Source of the DNA: an uncultured Cellulomonas sp.
GTDB taxonomy: Bacteria; Actinomycetota; Actinomycetes; Actinomycetales; Cellulomonadaceae
Reading direction: 5' to 3'
NCBI RefSeq assembly: GCF_947494015.1
Contig: NZ_CANLTL010000007.1
Span: forward strand, 124,001 to 188,000
DNA length: 64,000 bases
Under the pieces are notes generated by a model, which was given only the letters and a program-made list of their open reading frames with translations, did no database searches and had not been told where the DNA came from. Of this stretch, positions 26,556 through 35,576 are shown piece by piece; position 1 is the first letter of the stretch, and the number at the start of each line of letters is the position of its first letter. A program made the translations under genes and the position numbers.

Positions 26556-26981
26556 TCACCGGCGCCGTCGGCCACCCCGGGTACGGCGGTCGACCAGCAC
26601 GGCCACGCCCGCGCCGAGGAGTGCCCCGACGACGGCGCCGGACGCGGTGAGCAGCAGGAGCACGGCGGTGCGTCCCTCTCCGTCGGTGCCGCCGCCGGAC
26701 ATCGCGACCACCCATCCGACGATCGCCCCGAGCAGGACCCCGGCCCGGACGAAGGCAGCGAAGCGCGGCGCCCGGCGCAGCGTGGCCTCGGTCGCGACTC
26801 CCGCGAGCTCGTCGGGGTCGGGTTCGCGGTGCGGGTCGGGTTCGCGGTGCGGGTCGGGTTCGCGGTGGGCCCCGTCGACCGGCTGCGCCTCCGGGTCGGG
26901 CCCGCCGGCGTCGGCAGGTCGGGCGGTGCCCGACGCCGGCGTGGTCAGGCCGTCCGCGGGGCGCTGATCGTCGGTGCTCAC
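26556..26981 (-). CDS. Small membrane protein with HREPDP repeats
   Basis: 141 aa, family not recognised. A disordered Pro/Asp/Gly-rich N-half contains three HREPDP copies. The C-half has two transmembrane helices (AFVRAGVLLGAIVGWVV; TAVLLLLTASGAVVGALLG) and an Arg-rich end. Start GTG 26981 gives the plausible MSTDDQRPADG; longer frames run into a terminator. It follows purF's promoter region divergent in purpose but on the same strand, 77 bases upstream of purF. Many actinobacteria keep a small membrane protein of this kind beside purF. Confidence 0.65.
   Translation of the reverse strand: MSTDDQRPADGLTTPASGTARPADAGGPDPEAQPVDGAHREPDPHREPDPHREPDPDELAGVATEATLRRAPRFAAFVRAGVLLGAIVGWVVAMSGGGTDGEGRTAVLLLLTASGAVVGALLGAGVAVLVDRRTRGGRRRR
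26821..26868 (-). repeat. 18-bp tandem repeat encoding HREPDP
   Basis: Two perfect and one partial copy of GGTTCGCGGTGCGGGTCG in the frame of the small membrane protein. Confidence 0.85.
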
Positions 26982-27107
26982 AGGGGCCGACCCTACGCGG
27001 CCCGCGACGGCGACGGCCCCGCACACAGCCGGCACCGCGCCGAGGCGTGGCGCCCGCTCGGTTCGACCCCGGCACGGCGCGCGCCGGGGTACGTCCCCGG
27101 GACGCGA

Positions 27108-27149
27108 CGAGGCCGCAGCCCCCACGCGGCGGTGGGAGCTGCGGCCTCG
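27108..27149. terminator. Long hairpin terminator after the nuclease/nucleotidase gene
   Basis: 12-bp perfect outer stem (27108-27119 with 27138-27149) and a 5-bp inner stem (27121-27125 with 27132-27136), about 100 bases beyond the stop of the minus-strand gene ending at 27249. The rest of 26982-27248 shows no gene. Confidence 0.8.
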
Positions 27150-27248
27150 GGGTCGGTGGGTCGCGTGCTACCGGTGCGACCCGGGGCCCGCGGGTGCCGG
27201 CACCGGTGTCCCGGTGCCGGCGCTCACGGACTCAGTCCGCCACGCCGG

Positions 27249-30200
27249 TCAGTCCTCCACGGTGGCCGGCCGGACGAGGAAGTCGTCGAACCGGTGCATG
27301 AAGGCAGCGATCGCCTGGCGGCTGATCGGCTCCGTCGCACGGAACGTCCCGTCCGGGTAGCCGCGGCTGATCCGGGTGTCCTCGAGCCACCCGATCGCCG
27401 TGGCGAACTGGTGGTGGGCGGACACGTCGGGGAACTCCGGCGCCGGGGCGTCGGGCGAGCCGGCGGCCCGGTGCAGGAACGCCGCCATGGCCTGCCGGGA
27501 GACCGGGGCGGTCGGACGGAACGTGCCGTCCGCGTACCCGTCCGCCAGGTCGTTGGCGTGCATCCACTCGATCGCCACGTAGAACTGGTCGTCCGGGCCG
27601 ACGTCGGAGAAGGACTGCTGCCCCTCCTCCGGCGTGTAGACCTCACCGGAGTAGCGGTACATGAACGCGGCCATCGCCTGACGCGACAGCGGCGCCGTCG
27701 GGAAGAAGAACCGCTCGTCGCCGACCTGGGTGCCCAGGGTCAGACCGCGCTCGGCCATCCACCGGATGTCCGTGTAGAACGGGTGACCCGGCGTGACGTC
27801 GGCGAAGTCGGGCGCCTGGCCGTCCTCCACCGGCAGGGCCAGGGCCACGACCGTGCCCGTGCCCTCGACCTCGGCGAGCACCTCGACGACCCCGTCGGCG
27901 TCCGCGGGGATCTGGACGGCGATCGTCGCTCGGCCGACCTCGTCGGTGGTCGGTACCGGCGTGGCGTCGATCGGTACGGTGCGCGGCTCACCGCCGACGA
28001 TCCCGTAGGTGAGCGTGTCGCCCTGCTCCTCGCCGGCGCTGAACAGCAGCGACGACAGGTTGATCGTCACCTCGTCGCCCGGGGCCCAGACGCCGCCCGC
28101 GGGCGGGTCCACGACCTCGACGCCGATCGACCGCTGGGTGAGGTCGGGCGTCACCGGGGAGAACTCCGCCATGTACTCCACGAAGGCCTGCAGGTCGATC
28201 TGACCCGAGTCCTGCGGGTCGTCCCCCTCGGCCAGGGTGGCGAAGTTGTCCCCGCCGGACGCGAGGAAGGAGTTCGCCACGACCGTGTAGGTCCCGGTGA
28301 GGTCGAGCGGCTCGCCGTCGAGCAGCACCGAGGTGATGTGCTCGCCGGCCGGCGCCGTCGGGTCGTAGGTGTAGGTCAGTCCCTCGGACACGCCCAGCTT
28401 GAGGAACGGCCGGGAGGCACCCACGGGCTGCCACTGCTCCTCGAGGACCTGGACGACCTGCTCACCGGTCAGCTCGAACGTGACCAGCGTGTTGGCGAAG
28501 GGCTGCACGTTGGCCGCCTCGCGGAACGTGACGTTGCCGTCCTCGTCGGCCGCGCCGCTGGACGCGTACGCCAGGTTGGACCGCAGGCCGCCGGGGTTCA
28601 TGAAGGCGATCTGCGTGCCCTGCCGCTGGGTGGCCCACAGCTGGACGTCCGCCACCAGGTTCCCGAGAGTGGACTCGCCGCCACGGTTCTCGCTGCCGTC
28701 CGCGTTGCGCGCCCGGTTGAAGTCGGCCGTGATCTCACCGAGCGACTGCGAGCCGAGCTCCTCGGCGGCCTCGGCCGCCGCGACGACCAGCGCCTCGACG
28801 GGGGAGACGGTCGCCGGGTCGGAGTCCGGGAACGCCTCGGCCGTGAGGTCGACGATGTCGGAGTCGATCGCGACGATCTCGTCGCTGACCGGGTCGACGT
28901 GGAAGGTGAGGTGGTCCAGCGCCTCGCCGTACTGGCCCGCCTGCACGACCGGCCGGGTCAGGCCGACCGGCCAGCCCTCGACCGGGAGCCGGTGGTTGTA
29001 GGTCTGGTGCGTGTGCGCGGAGACGATCGCGTCGACCTCCGGGCTCGTGCCCGTGGCGATGTCACCGAAGGCCGACCCCGGGGTGAGGTCGGCGATGTCG
29101 TCGGACTCGGCCCCCTCGTGGACGAGCAGGACCAGGACGTCCGCCTCGCCGTTGGCCGCGTCACCGTCGCTGAGGTCCTCGGCGACCCGGTTGACCTCGG
29201 TCACCACGTCGCGGATCTCGAGGGTCTCGATGCCGGCCGGGGTGACCAGCGTGGGCAGGTCCTCGGTGACCGCACCGATGAAGCCCATCGTGACCCCGCC
29301 GGTCTCGACGAGCGCGTACTCGTCGAGGGCCGGCTCGCCGGTCGCCCGGTCGTAGACGTTGGCACCCAGGTACGGGAACTCGGCACGGTCGGTCACCCGA
29401 CCGGCCAGGTCGGCGAAGCCCTGGTCGAACTCGTGGTTGCCCACCGCCGACGCATCCAGGCCGATCTCGTTGAGGATGTCCAGCGTCGGGTTGTCCTGCT
29501 GGACGAACGAGGTGAACGTCGACGCGCCGATGTTGTCACCGGCCGAGACGACCACGGTGTTCGCGTTCTGCGCCCGGAACTCCCGGACGGCCTCGTCGAG
29601 GACCTCGGCCGGCGACGGCTCCACCGGCTCACCCTCGTCCACCGCGGGCCGCTCGATGCGGCCGTGGAAGTCGTTGATGGCCAGCAGGTCGATCTCCACC
29701 GTGTCCGCCGCGGCGGCGGCGGTGAGGCCGATCTTCAGCGGGTCGTGGTCGCTCGCGCGGTACACGCTCGCGGGGTCGGTGAACGGCTGGAAGTACTCCA
29801 GACCGTTCCACTCCGGGGAGTTGATGTTCCAGATGTCGGCCCCGGTCACCCGGTCCGCGAACGACCCGGTCATCAGGGCGTGGTCCAGCGAGCCGAGCTC
29901 GCCGTCGAACGTGTAGGAGTACTGGCCCGGCGCCCGCTGCGCGACGACGTCGACGAAGCCGGCGTCGGTGAAGGCCTCGATCGGGTCTTCCTGGCTGTAG
30001 GAGTTCAGGTCGCCCAGCACCGCGACGTCGTCGGGCCCGGCGGCCTGGAGCTCGGTGACCAGGTCGACGACGGCCTGTGCCTGCGCGACGCGGTCGGCGT
30101 TGAAGAGCCCCTGGCCGTCGGCCGGCTCCTCGCCGTCACCACCCTTGGACTTGAAGTGGTTGGCGACGACCGTGAACGGCTCGCCGCCGCCGGCCGGGGT

Positions 30201-31562
30201 GAACGCCTGCGCGATCGGCTCGCGCGCGTTGTCCCAGACCGTCTCGTCGACGTCGGTCGTGCTCGCGCCGGTCGGGGTGACGCTGGCGGTGCGGTAGATG
30301 ATCGCGTTCATGATGACGTCGGTGGTGGCGACCGCGTCCGGACCGGCGAGCACGGCGGGGGTCCGCACGTAGTCCCAGGTGCCGGCACCCGCGGCGGCGT
30401 TCAGGCCGGCGACCAGGTCCGCGAGCGCGACGTCGGGGGTGCCGTCACCGAAGTGGATCGAGTTCTCGATCTCCATCAGGGCCACGACGTCGGCACCGAG
30501 CGCGTTGATGGCGGTGACGATCTTGGACCGCTGGACGGCCAGCTGCTCGGGGCTGCGGGCGCCGCGCGCGTCCTCGTCCTCGGTGGTCAGCGTGGTGAAG
30601 TAGTTCAGCACGTTGAAGGCACCGATCGACAGGTCGCCCCCCACGGCGTCCGGCGCGGCCGGGCGCGGGTTGAGCGGCTCGAAGGTCGGCAGCAGCTGCG
30701 CCGGGGCGTCGGCCTCGAGCGGGGTCAGCGGCTGCAGGCGCCACCGGTCGAACCCGTAGCCGAGCACGTACGGGACGGCGGGGAAGGTCACGCCGTCACC
30801 GGTGCGCACGACGTCGGTGGCTCCGAGGTAGGGCTGGTCCGCGGCGCCGATCCGCACGTCGCGCCCGTCGTCGAGCAGGATCCGGCGGGCGGCGTTGGAC
30901 GCCGCGATGCCGTTCGCCGTGTCGCTGCCGGGCTCGGCGACCTCGGTGTTCTTGACCAGCGGCTCGTCGCCGGCGGACAGCCACACCGTGCCGAACGAGG
31001 CGACCTCGTGCAGCGACGCCACCCGGTAGTCGCCGGTCGGGGTGACCAGCATGCCCTCGAGGGCCTCCCGGTCCGCACCGACGACGTCGTCCGGCAGCGG
31101 CGTGGCGGTGGGCGCGACGGCGTCACCGGCGACCGGGACCACCGACGCCCCGGCGCCCGTGGCGTCGATCTGGGTGAGCCCGAACGACTCGGCGACGACG
31201 CCGGTCACCGCGACGTGGTCGCCGGTGGTGGCATCGGTGACGAGGCCGCCGAGCAGCACGAAGACGCCGTCGGAGGCGCCCGGGGTGGCGTCGTCGGCCC
31301 CGCCGGAGCCCGCCGTCTGGAGGTAGAAGCCGTCGTAGCCGTCCTCGCCGCGCAGGTCGGCGGTGACCACGCCCTCGACGGTGACGGTGTCACCGGCTAG
31401 CGGGGAGGCGGCCCCGGTGCCCTGGACGTCGGCGATCGGCACCGTCTCGTCGACGACGACGGCGAAGGCCGCGCCGGGGACCATCGCTGCCGCGAGAGCG
31501 AGCGCGCTGGTCACCGCGACGGGGGTGAGCGGACGCCGGGTGCGGCGTCGGGGGGTTTGCAT
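27249..31562 (-). CDS. Secreted ExeM/NucH-type nuclease and 5'-nucleotidase with three SLH domains
   Basis: 1437 aa. A signal peptide (RRRTRRPLTP then a hydrophobic stretch to AFA, about residue 33) starts at ATG 31562. An OB-fold-like domain (IADVQGTGAASPLAGDTVTV) precedes an endonuclease/exonuclease/phosphatase domain from about residue 310 (LSIGAFNVLNYFTTL). A calcineurin-type metallophosphatase begins near 620 (IDLLAINDFHGRIERP, then VVSAGDNIGAS and VGNHEFDQG) and is followed by the 5'-nucleotidase C-terminal domain. Three SLH repeats (about 1250-1437) each contain a SRQA(M/I)AAFMYR-like motif and anchor the protein to secondary wall polymer. Likely role: degrade extracellular DNA to nucleosides and phosphate at the cell surface. 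Confidence 0.92.
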   Translation of the reverse strand: MQTPRRRTRRPLTPVAVTSALALAAAMVPGAAFAVVVDETVPIADVQGTGAASPLAGDTVTVEGVVTADLRGEDGYDGFYLQTAGSGGADDATPGASDGVFVLLGGLVTDATTGDHVAVTGVVAESFGLTQIDATGAGASVVPVAGDAVAPTATPLPDDVVGADREALEGMLVTPTGDYRVASLHEVASFGTVWLSAGDEPLVKNTEVAEPGSDTANGIAASNAARRILLDDGRDVRIGAADQPYLGATDVVRTGDGVTFPAVPYVLGYGFDRWRLQPLTPLEADAPAQLLPTFEPLNPRPAAPDAVGGDLSIGAFNVLNYFTTLTTEDEDARGARSPEQLAVQRSKIVTAINALGADVVALMEIENSIHFGDGTPDVALADLVAGLNAAAGAGTWDYVRTPAVLAGPDAVATTDVIMNAIIYRTASVTPTGASTTDVDETVWDNAREPIAQAFTPAGGGEPFTVVANHFKSKGGDGEEPADGQGLFNADRVAQAQAVVDLVTELQAAGPDDVAVLGDLNSYSQEDPIEAFTDAGFVDVVAQRAPGQYSYTFDGELGSLDHALMTGSFADRVTGADIWNINSPEWNGLEYFQPFTDPASVYRASDHDPLKIGLTAAAAADTVEIDLLAINDFHGRIERPAVDEGEPVEPSPAEVLDEAVREFRAQNANTVVVSAGDNIGASTFTSFVQQDNPTLDILNEIGLDASAVGNHEFDQGFADLAGRVTDRAEFPYLGANVYDRATGEPALDEYALVETGGVTMGFIGAVTEDLPTLVTPAGIETLEIRDVVTEVNRVAEDLSDGDAANGEADVLVLLVHEGAESDDIADLTPGSAFGDIATGTSPEVDAIVSAHTHQTYNHRLPVEGWPVGLTRPVVQAGQYGEALDHLTFHVDPVSDEIVAIDSDIVDLTAEAFPDSDPATVSPVEALVVAAAEAAEELGSQSLGEITADFNRARNADGSENRGGESTLGNLVADVQLWATQRQGTQIAFMNPGGLRSNLAYASSGAADEDGNVTFREAANVQPFANTLVTFELTGEQVVQVLEEQWQPVGASRPFLKLGVSEGLTYTYDPTAPAGEHITSVLLDGEPLDLTGTYTVVANSFLASGGDNFATLAEGDDPQDSGQIDLQAFVEYMAEFSPVTPDLTQRSIGVEVVDPPAGGVWAPGDEVTINLSSLLFSAGEEQGDTLTYGIVGGEPRTVPIDATPVPTTDEVGRATIAVQIPADADGVVEVLAEVEGTGTVVALALPVEDGQAPDFADVTPGHPFYTDIRWMAERGLTLGTQVGDERFFFPTAPLSRQAMAAFMYRYSGEVYTPEEGQQSFSDVGPDDQFYVAIEWMHANDLADGYADGTFRPTAPVSRQAMAAFLHRAAGSPDAPAPEFPDVSAHHQFATAIGWLEDTRISRGYPDGTFRATEPISRQAIAAFMHRFDDFLVRPATVED

Positions 31563-31735
31563 CGGAGAGGGTCCTCTTTCGGCCGAACCACGCACGGCGC
31601 ACAGCGCCTGGACCCTGCGCACGTTAACGGCCGCCCCCGACAGTGACTAGACCGATCTGCCCGGATTGTCCGGCCGGCCACCGCGGCGACCACCGGGCGA
31701 CACCGCCCGGACACGTCGGCGCCGGTGCGCCGTCG

Positions 31736-32116
31736 TCATCGACGCGCGCGGGCGGCCTGCAGCGGGAGGTACGCGGCCAGGTCGGCGCGGTCGCCCGACG
31801 CCGCGACCCGTCCGGACGCGAGCGCCTCGCCCCAGCTCAGCGCACCGGTGGCCAGGGACAGCCACGTGCCGGGGTCGGTCTCGACGACGTTGGGCGGGGT
31901 GCCGCGGGTGTGCCGGGGGCCGGGGACGGCCTGGACGGCGCCGTCCGGGGGGACCCGCACCTCGACGGCGCGGCCCGGGGCGACGTCGGCGAGCTCCTCG
32001 AGGGTGAACCGCACCGCGGTGCGCACGGCGGCGCGGGGGGCGGTGTCGGGGTCGGTCCGCCAGACGGCGAGCGCGGCACGACCCTCGGCGGGGTCGGTGC
32101 GACGACGCGGCGGCAT
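31736..32116 (-). CDS. SCP2-like sterol-carrier family protein
   Basis: 126 aa. Conserved actinobacterial protein with an SCP2-like fold: [53 protein letters not shown] and [14 protein letters not shown] near the end. Such proteins bind lipids or act as accessory domains; no specific role is known. Often found near purine genes in this lineage. ATG 32116 is six bases downstream of TAGCCT (leaderless). Confidence 0.8.
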   Translation of the reverse strand: MPPRRRTDPAEGRAALAVWRTDPDTAPRAAVRTAVRFTLEELADVAPGRAVEVRVPPDGAVQAVPGPRHTRGTPPNVVETDPGTWLSLATGALSWGEALASGRVAASGDRADLAAYLPLQAARARR

Positions 32117-32122
32117 GGTCCC

Positions 32123-32128
32123 AGGCTA
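32123..32128 (-). promoter_or_regulatory. -10 box TAGCCT for the SCP2-like gene
   Basis: Minus strand: TAGCCT-N6-ATG(32116), leaderless layout. Confidence 0.45.
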
Positions 32129-32163
32129 GGTGGTCGGCCCGGCGCCGGTCGGCGCCCGCTCCC

Positions 32164-34334
32164 TCAGGCGTCGTCGTCGGTCACCGGGAAGGGGCTCGCC
32201 GGGACCGGACGCCCGTACAGGTACCCCTGGGCGAGGTCGCAGCCGAGCCCGACGAGGTAGTCGTGCTGCTCGGGCTGCTCGACCCCCTCGGCCACCACGG
32301 TCTTGCCGAGCGCGTGGGCGAGCGCGGTGACGCTGCCCAGGATGTCCGGCCCGTACCCGCCCTCGGGGGACAGCAGGTCGACGACGAAGCTGCGGTCGAG
32401 CTTGACGGTGTCCACCGGCAGCCGCTGCAGCCAGGTCAGCGAGGAGTAGCCGGTGCCGAAGTCGTCCAGCGCGACCCCGAACCCGCGGTCGCGCACGGTC
32501 TGCAGGATGCGCGCAGTCTTCTCCAGGTCCTGCAGCACCACGGTCTCGGTGATCTCGAGCTCGACCTGGGTCGGGTCGAGCCCGCTGACGTCGAGCGCCT
32601 CGTCGAGGTGGTCCAGCAGGCCGGGGTGGGTGAGGTGGCGACCGGAGAGGTTGATGTTCACCACGGGCAGGGGGTTGTCGGGCAGCACGCCGCGCTCGGC
32701 CGGCCCGACGCGGCCGCCCGGCGTCACCGCCCCCGGGGCCTGCTCGGCCGCGGGCATCCGCCACCGGGCGGCGTCCTGCATGGCGCGGCGCAGCACCCAC
32801 CGGCCGACGTCGACGACGAGCAGGCTCTCCTCCGCGATGGGCAGGAAGTCGTACGGCAGGAGCAGGCCGTCGGTGGGGTGCTGCCAGCGGACCAGGGCCT
32901 CGGCCGCGACCACCCGCCGGGACCGCAGGTGCACCTTGGGCTGGTAGTGCAGGACGAGCTGGCCCTGCTCCACCCCGCTGCGCAGCGCCTGCTGGCGGGT
33001 GGCCCGGGCGCGGTTGCGGTGGTGGACGCGCTGGTCGAAGACCTGGCTGCCGTCCCGGCCGGCGCGCTTGGCCTCGTACAGGGCCGTGTCGGCCTCGCTG
33101 AGCAGCTGGGTCGGCGTGGTCGACGCCGTCGCGCAGCTGGCCCCCACGGTCGCGGTCACCGGCAGGTCCTGCTCGCCGACGCGGTACACCCCGCGCAGGG
33201 CGTCGTGCAGGCGCCGGGTCAGGTGGACGAGCTCGGCCGGGTCGGCCAGGTCCTCGCAGACCACCACGAACTCGTCGCCGCCGAGCCGCCCACGGTGTCC
33301 GACGGGCGCACCAGGGTGCGCAGCCGCTGCCCGACCTGGATGAGCAGCTCGTCTCCCGCGGGATGGCCGAGCGCATCGTTGACGCTCTTGAAGTAGTCGA
33401 CGTCGCACAGCACGAGCCCGACGTGGCCTCGGCCGGCGTCGGCGCCGGCCAGGGCCCGCTCCAGCTCGGCGTCGATCAGCCGGCGGTTCGGCAGGCCGGT
33501 GAGCGGGTCGTGCAGGGCCTGCACCCGCAGCTGGTCGGACAGCTCGTGGTGCTCGGTGACGTCCCAGAGGTTGACGACGATGCCCCCCACGTCGGGGTCG
33601 TCGACGTGGTTGGCGCCGCGCCCGCGGACCCACAGCCACCGGCCGTCGGAGTGCCGCAGCCGGACCTCGAGGTCGACCACGGTGCCCGGCCCACCGGTCG
33701 CCAGCTCCCGCTGGGCGCGCTCGACGACGGGGCGGTCGTCGGGGTGCACCCGCGCGAACACGCCGCCCGCTGGTTGGTCGGGACCGAGCACGCGAGCCAT
33801 CGACGGGCTCTGGTAGAGCCGGGTGCCGCCGTCGACGGAGAAGACGTAGATGACCTCACCCGCGTTCTCGAGCAGCGCGCGCAGCCGCGCCTCCGACCGT
33901 TCCGCGACCAGCGCGGCCTCGTGCTCGGCGGTCGCGCTGCGCCAGTTCACCGCGATGTGGCAGCCGGCGCGGCGCACGTCCATCGCCGTCCAGCCGGGCT
34001 GCCACTCGGTGCCGCCGCGGACGATGTTGGGGAACACCGAGCGGTGCCGCACACCGGTGGCCAGCACCTCGCGCAGCACCGGGAACACGAAGTCACGGGA
34101 CTCGGGGACCATCTCCAGCATGCCGCGACCGGTGAGCGGACCGAGGCCCACGGACTCGTCGGCGGCGGCGTTGGCGCGCACGTACAGGAAGTCGACGACG
34201 GTGCCGGCGTCGTCGGTGACCGGGCGGTAGATCGCCCATGGCTCGTCGTCGGAGAGCAGAGCGTCCGCGAGCGCGATCCGCGCGTCCGCGTGCTCCGCCG
34301 CCTCGTCCTGCACCACCACGCGCCCCCTCGGCAC
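32164..34334 (-). pseudogene. PAS-GGDEF-EAL protein with a frameshift at the GGDEF motif
   Basis: Two overlapping frames make one protein of about 723 aa. The upstream frame (34334 down to about 33290) has an N-terminal sensor region, a PAS domain (VFSVDGGTRLYQSPSMARVL to GGIVVNLWDVTE) and the GGDEF domain up to the I-site RPSDTVG. The rest, from RLGGDEFVVVCEDLAD, lies in the next frame and includes a complete EAL domain: AAEALVRW, NINLSGRHL, ITETVV, LDDFGTGYSS, KLDRSFV and EGVEQPEQ. One G missing at about 33286 (plus strand GAGCCGCCCAC, expected GAGCCGGCCCAC) explains the shift. Either a real loss of the c-di-GMP enzyme or a sequencing error. Likely start is one of the GTGs at 34319-34313, behind AGGGGG. 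Confidence 0.85.
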
Positions 34335-34412
34335 ATCGCGTCACCCGGCCGCAGCAGGCGCCGAGGTCGTGCAGGCACCCTAGGGCGTGCACGGCGCATC
34401 GCGCCCGGAGCG

Positions 34413-35456
34413 TCAGCGCTGGCGCGCCGCCCGGTGGTGCTCGACCGTCCGCTGCTTCCAGCGCGCCCGCTCCAGAGCCGCGAGCCGGGCGTCGGAGCGG
34501 CGGGCGTGCCAGGCGGCCTCGCGGGCGAGCCGCTGCCAGCTCGCGTACCGGCGCTCGGGCAGCTCCCCGGACTCCAGGGCGGCCTGCACCGCGCAGCCGG
34601 GCTCGGTGCGGTGCGCGCAGTCGGCGAACCGGCACCGGCGGGCGAGGTCGGTCACGTCGGCGAACGTGGCGTCCACGGCGGTGTCGTCGGCGACCAGGCC
34701 GACGGCTCGCAGTCCGGGGGTGTCGATCAGCAGCGCCCCGCCGGGCAGGGCGACGAGCTCGCGGTGGGTCGTGGTGTGCCGGCCGCGGCCGTCGGCGCGG
34801 CGCTCACCGGTCGCCATGACCTCCGTCCCGGCGAGCGCATTGACCAGGGTCGACTTGCCCGCCCCGGAGGGGCCGACCACGACGAGCGTCGTCCCGGGGG
34901 CGAGCAGCGCGCGCACCGGGTCCAGGCCGGTCCCCGCGGTCGCGCTCACCGCGTACACGTCGGCCCCCGGCGCGGCCTGCGCCACCTCGGCCGCCATGCC
35001 GGCCGGGTCCGGCACGACGTCGGCCTTCGTCAGCACGACAACGGGGAGCCCCCCCGACTGCCACGCCAGGGTGAGCAGCCGCTCGACGCGGCCGAGGTCC
35101 GGGTCGGGGTCGAGGTGCTCGACGACGAGGACCACGTCGACGTTCGCGGCGAGCGGCTGGGCGCGCGACGAGCCGCCGGCGGAGTCCCGGACGATCGCGG
35201 TACGCCGGGGCAGCAGCGCGGTCAGGCGCGGCGGCCGGTCGTCGTCGTGCTCGACGACGACGACGTCCCCGACCGTGGGTGGCAGCCGGTCGGCCGCAGT
35301 CGCGTCACGGCTCACCTCGGGGTCGGCGCCGGTCGCGACGAGGCCGTCGCGGTCCAGTGCGACCCGCAGCGTCGCCGCCGACGACGGGGCGTCCGCGGGG
35401 AGCAGCAGGACGGCGCCGCGGTCGACGCGGGCGACGAGCATGGTGGTGCCGGGCAT
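34413..35456 (-). CDS. rsgA: Ribosome small subunit-dependent GTPase A
   Basis: 347 aa. Circularly permuted GTPase that assists late 30S maturation. An N-terminal OB-fold is followed by G4 (VVLTKADV), then G1 (VGPSGAGKSTLVNAL) and G3 (LIDTPGLRAVG), the inverted order typical of RsgA. A C-terminal zinc knuckle CRFADCAHRTEPGC and a basic tail follow. ATG 35456 is six bases after a TAGCGT box, hence leaderless. The gene ends 79 bases before the start region of the GGDEF-EAL gene. Confidence 0.94.
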   Translation of the reverse strand: MPGTTMLVARVDRGAVLLLPADAPSSAATLRVALDRDGLVATGADPEVSRDATAADRLPPTVGDVVVVEHDDDRPPRLTALLPRRTAIVRDSAGGSSRAQPLAANVDVVLVVEHLDPDPDLGRVERLLTLAWQSGGLPVVVLTKADVVPDPAGMAAEVAQAAPGADVYAVSATAGTGLDPVRALLAPGTTLVVVGPSGAGKSTLVNALAGTEVMATGERRADGRGRHTTTHRELVALPGGALLIDTPGLRAVGLVADDTAVDATFADVTDLARRCRFADCAHRTEPGCAVQAALESGELPERRYASWQRLAREAAWHARRSDARLAALERARWKQRTVEHHRAARQR

Positions 35457-35462
35457 GCCGGG

Positions 35463-35468
35463 ACGCTA
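35463..35468 (-). promoter_or_regulatory. -10 box TAGCGT for rsgA
   Basis: Minus strand: TAGCGT-N6-ATG(35456), leaderless layout. Confidence 0.45.
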
Positions 35469-35576
35469 GGCCGGTGGGCTCGGCGGGGGCCACCGAAATT
35501 TGCGTCCGGCCGCGGGGCGGCCCGGCGGACATGATCGGCGGAGCTGACCCGGCCGAGGCGACCCGGCCGGGCCGGC

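Noticed and set aside
26829-31400. A 1523-codon plus-strand open frame
   Set aside because: It is antisense to the nuclease/nucleotidase gene, has no domain, is rich in Arg/Val/Gly/His as expected of a GC-rich mirror frame, and the minus-strand protein is clear.
31563-31735. Promoter elements before the nuclease gene
   Set aside because: GTTAAC and TAGTCA are present but neither has a partner box at a usable distance, so no promoter was called.
33219-34334. Separate GGDEF-only protein
   Set aside because: The reading continues without break in another frame as an EAL protein starting exactly at GGDEF, so one frameshifted gene is more likely than two.
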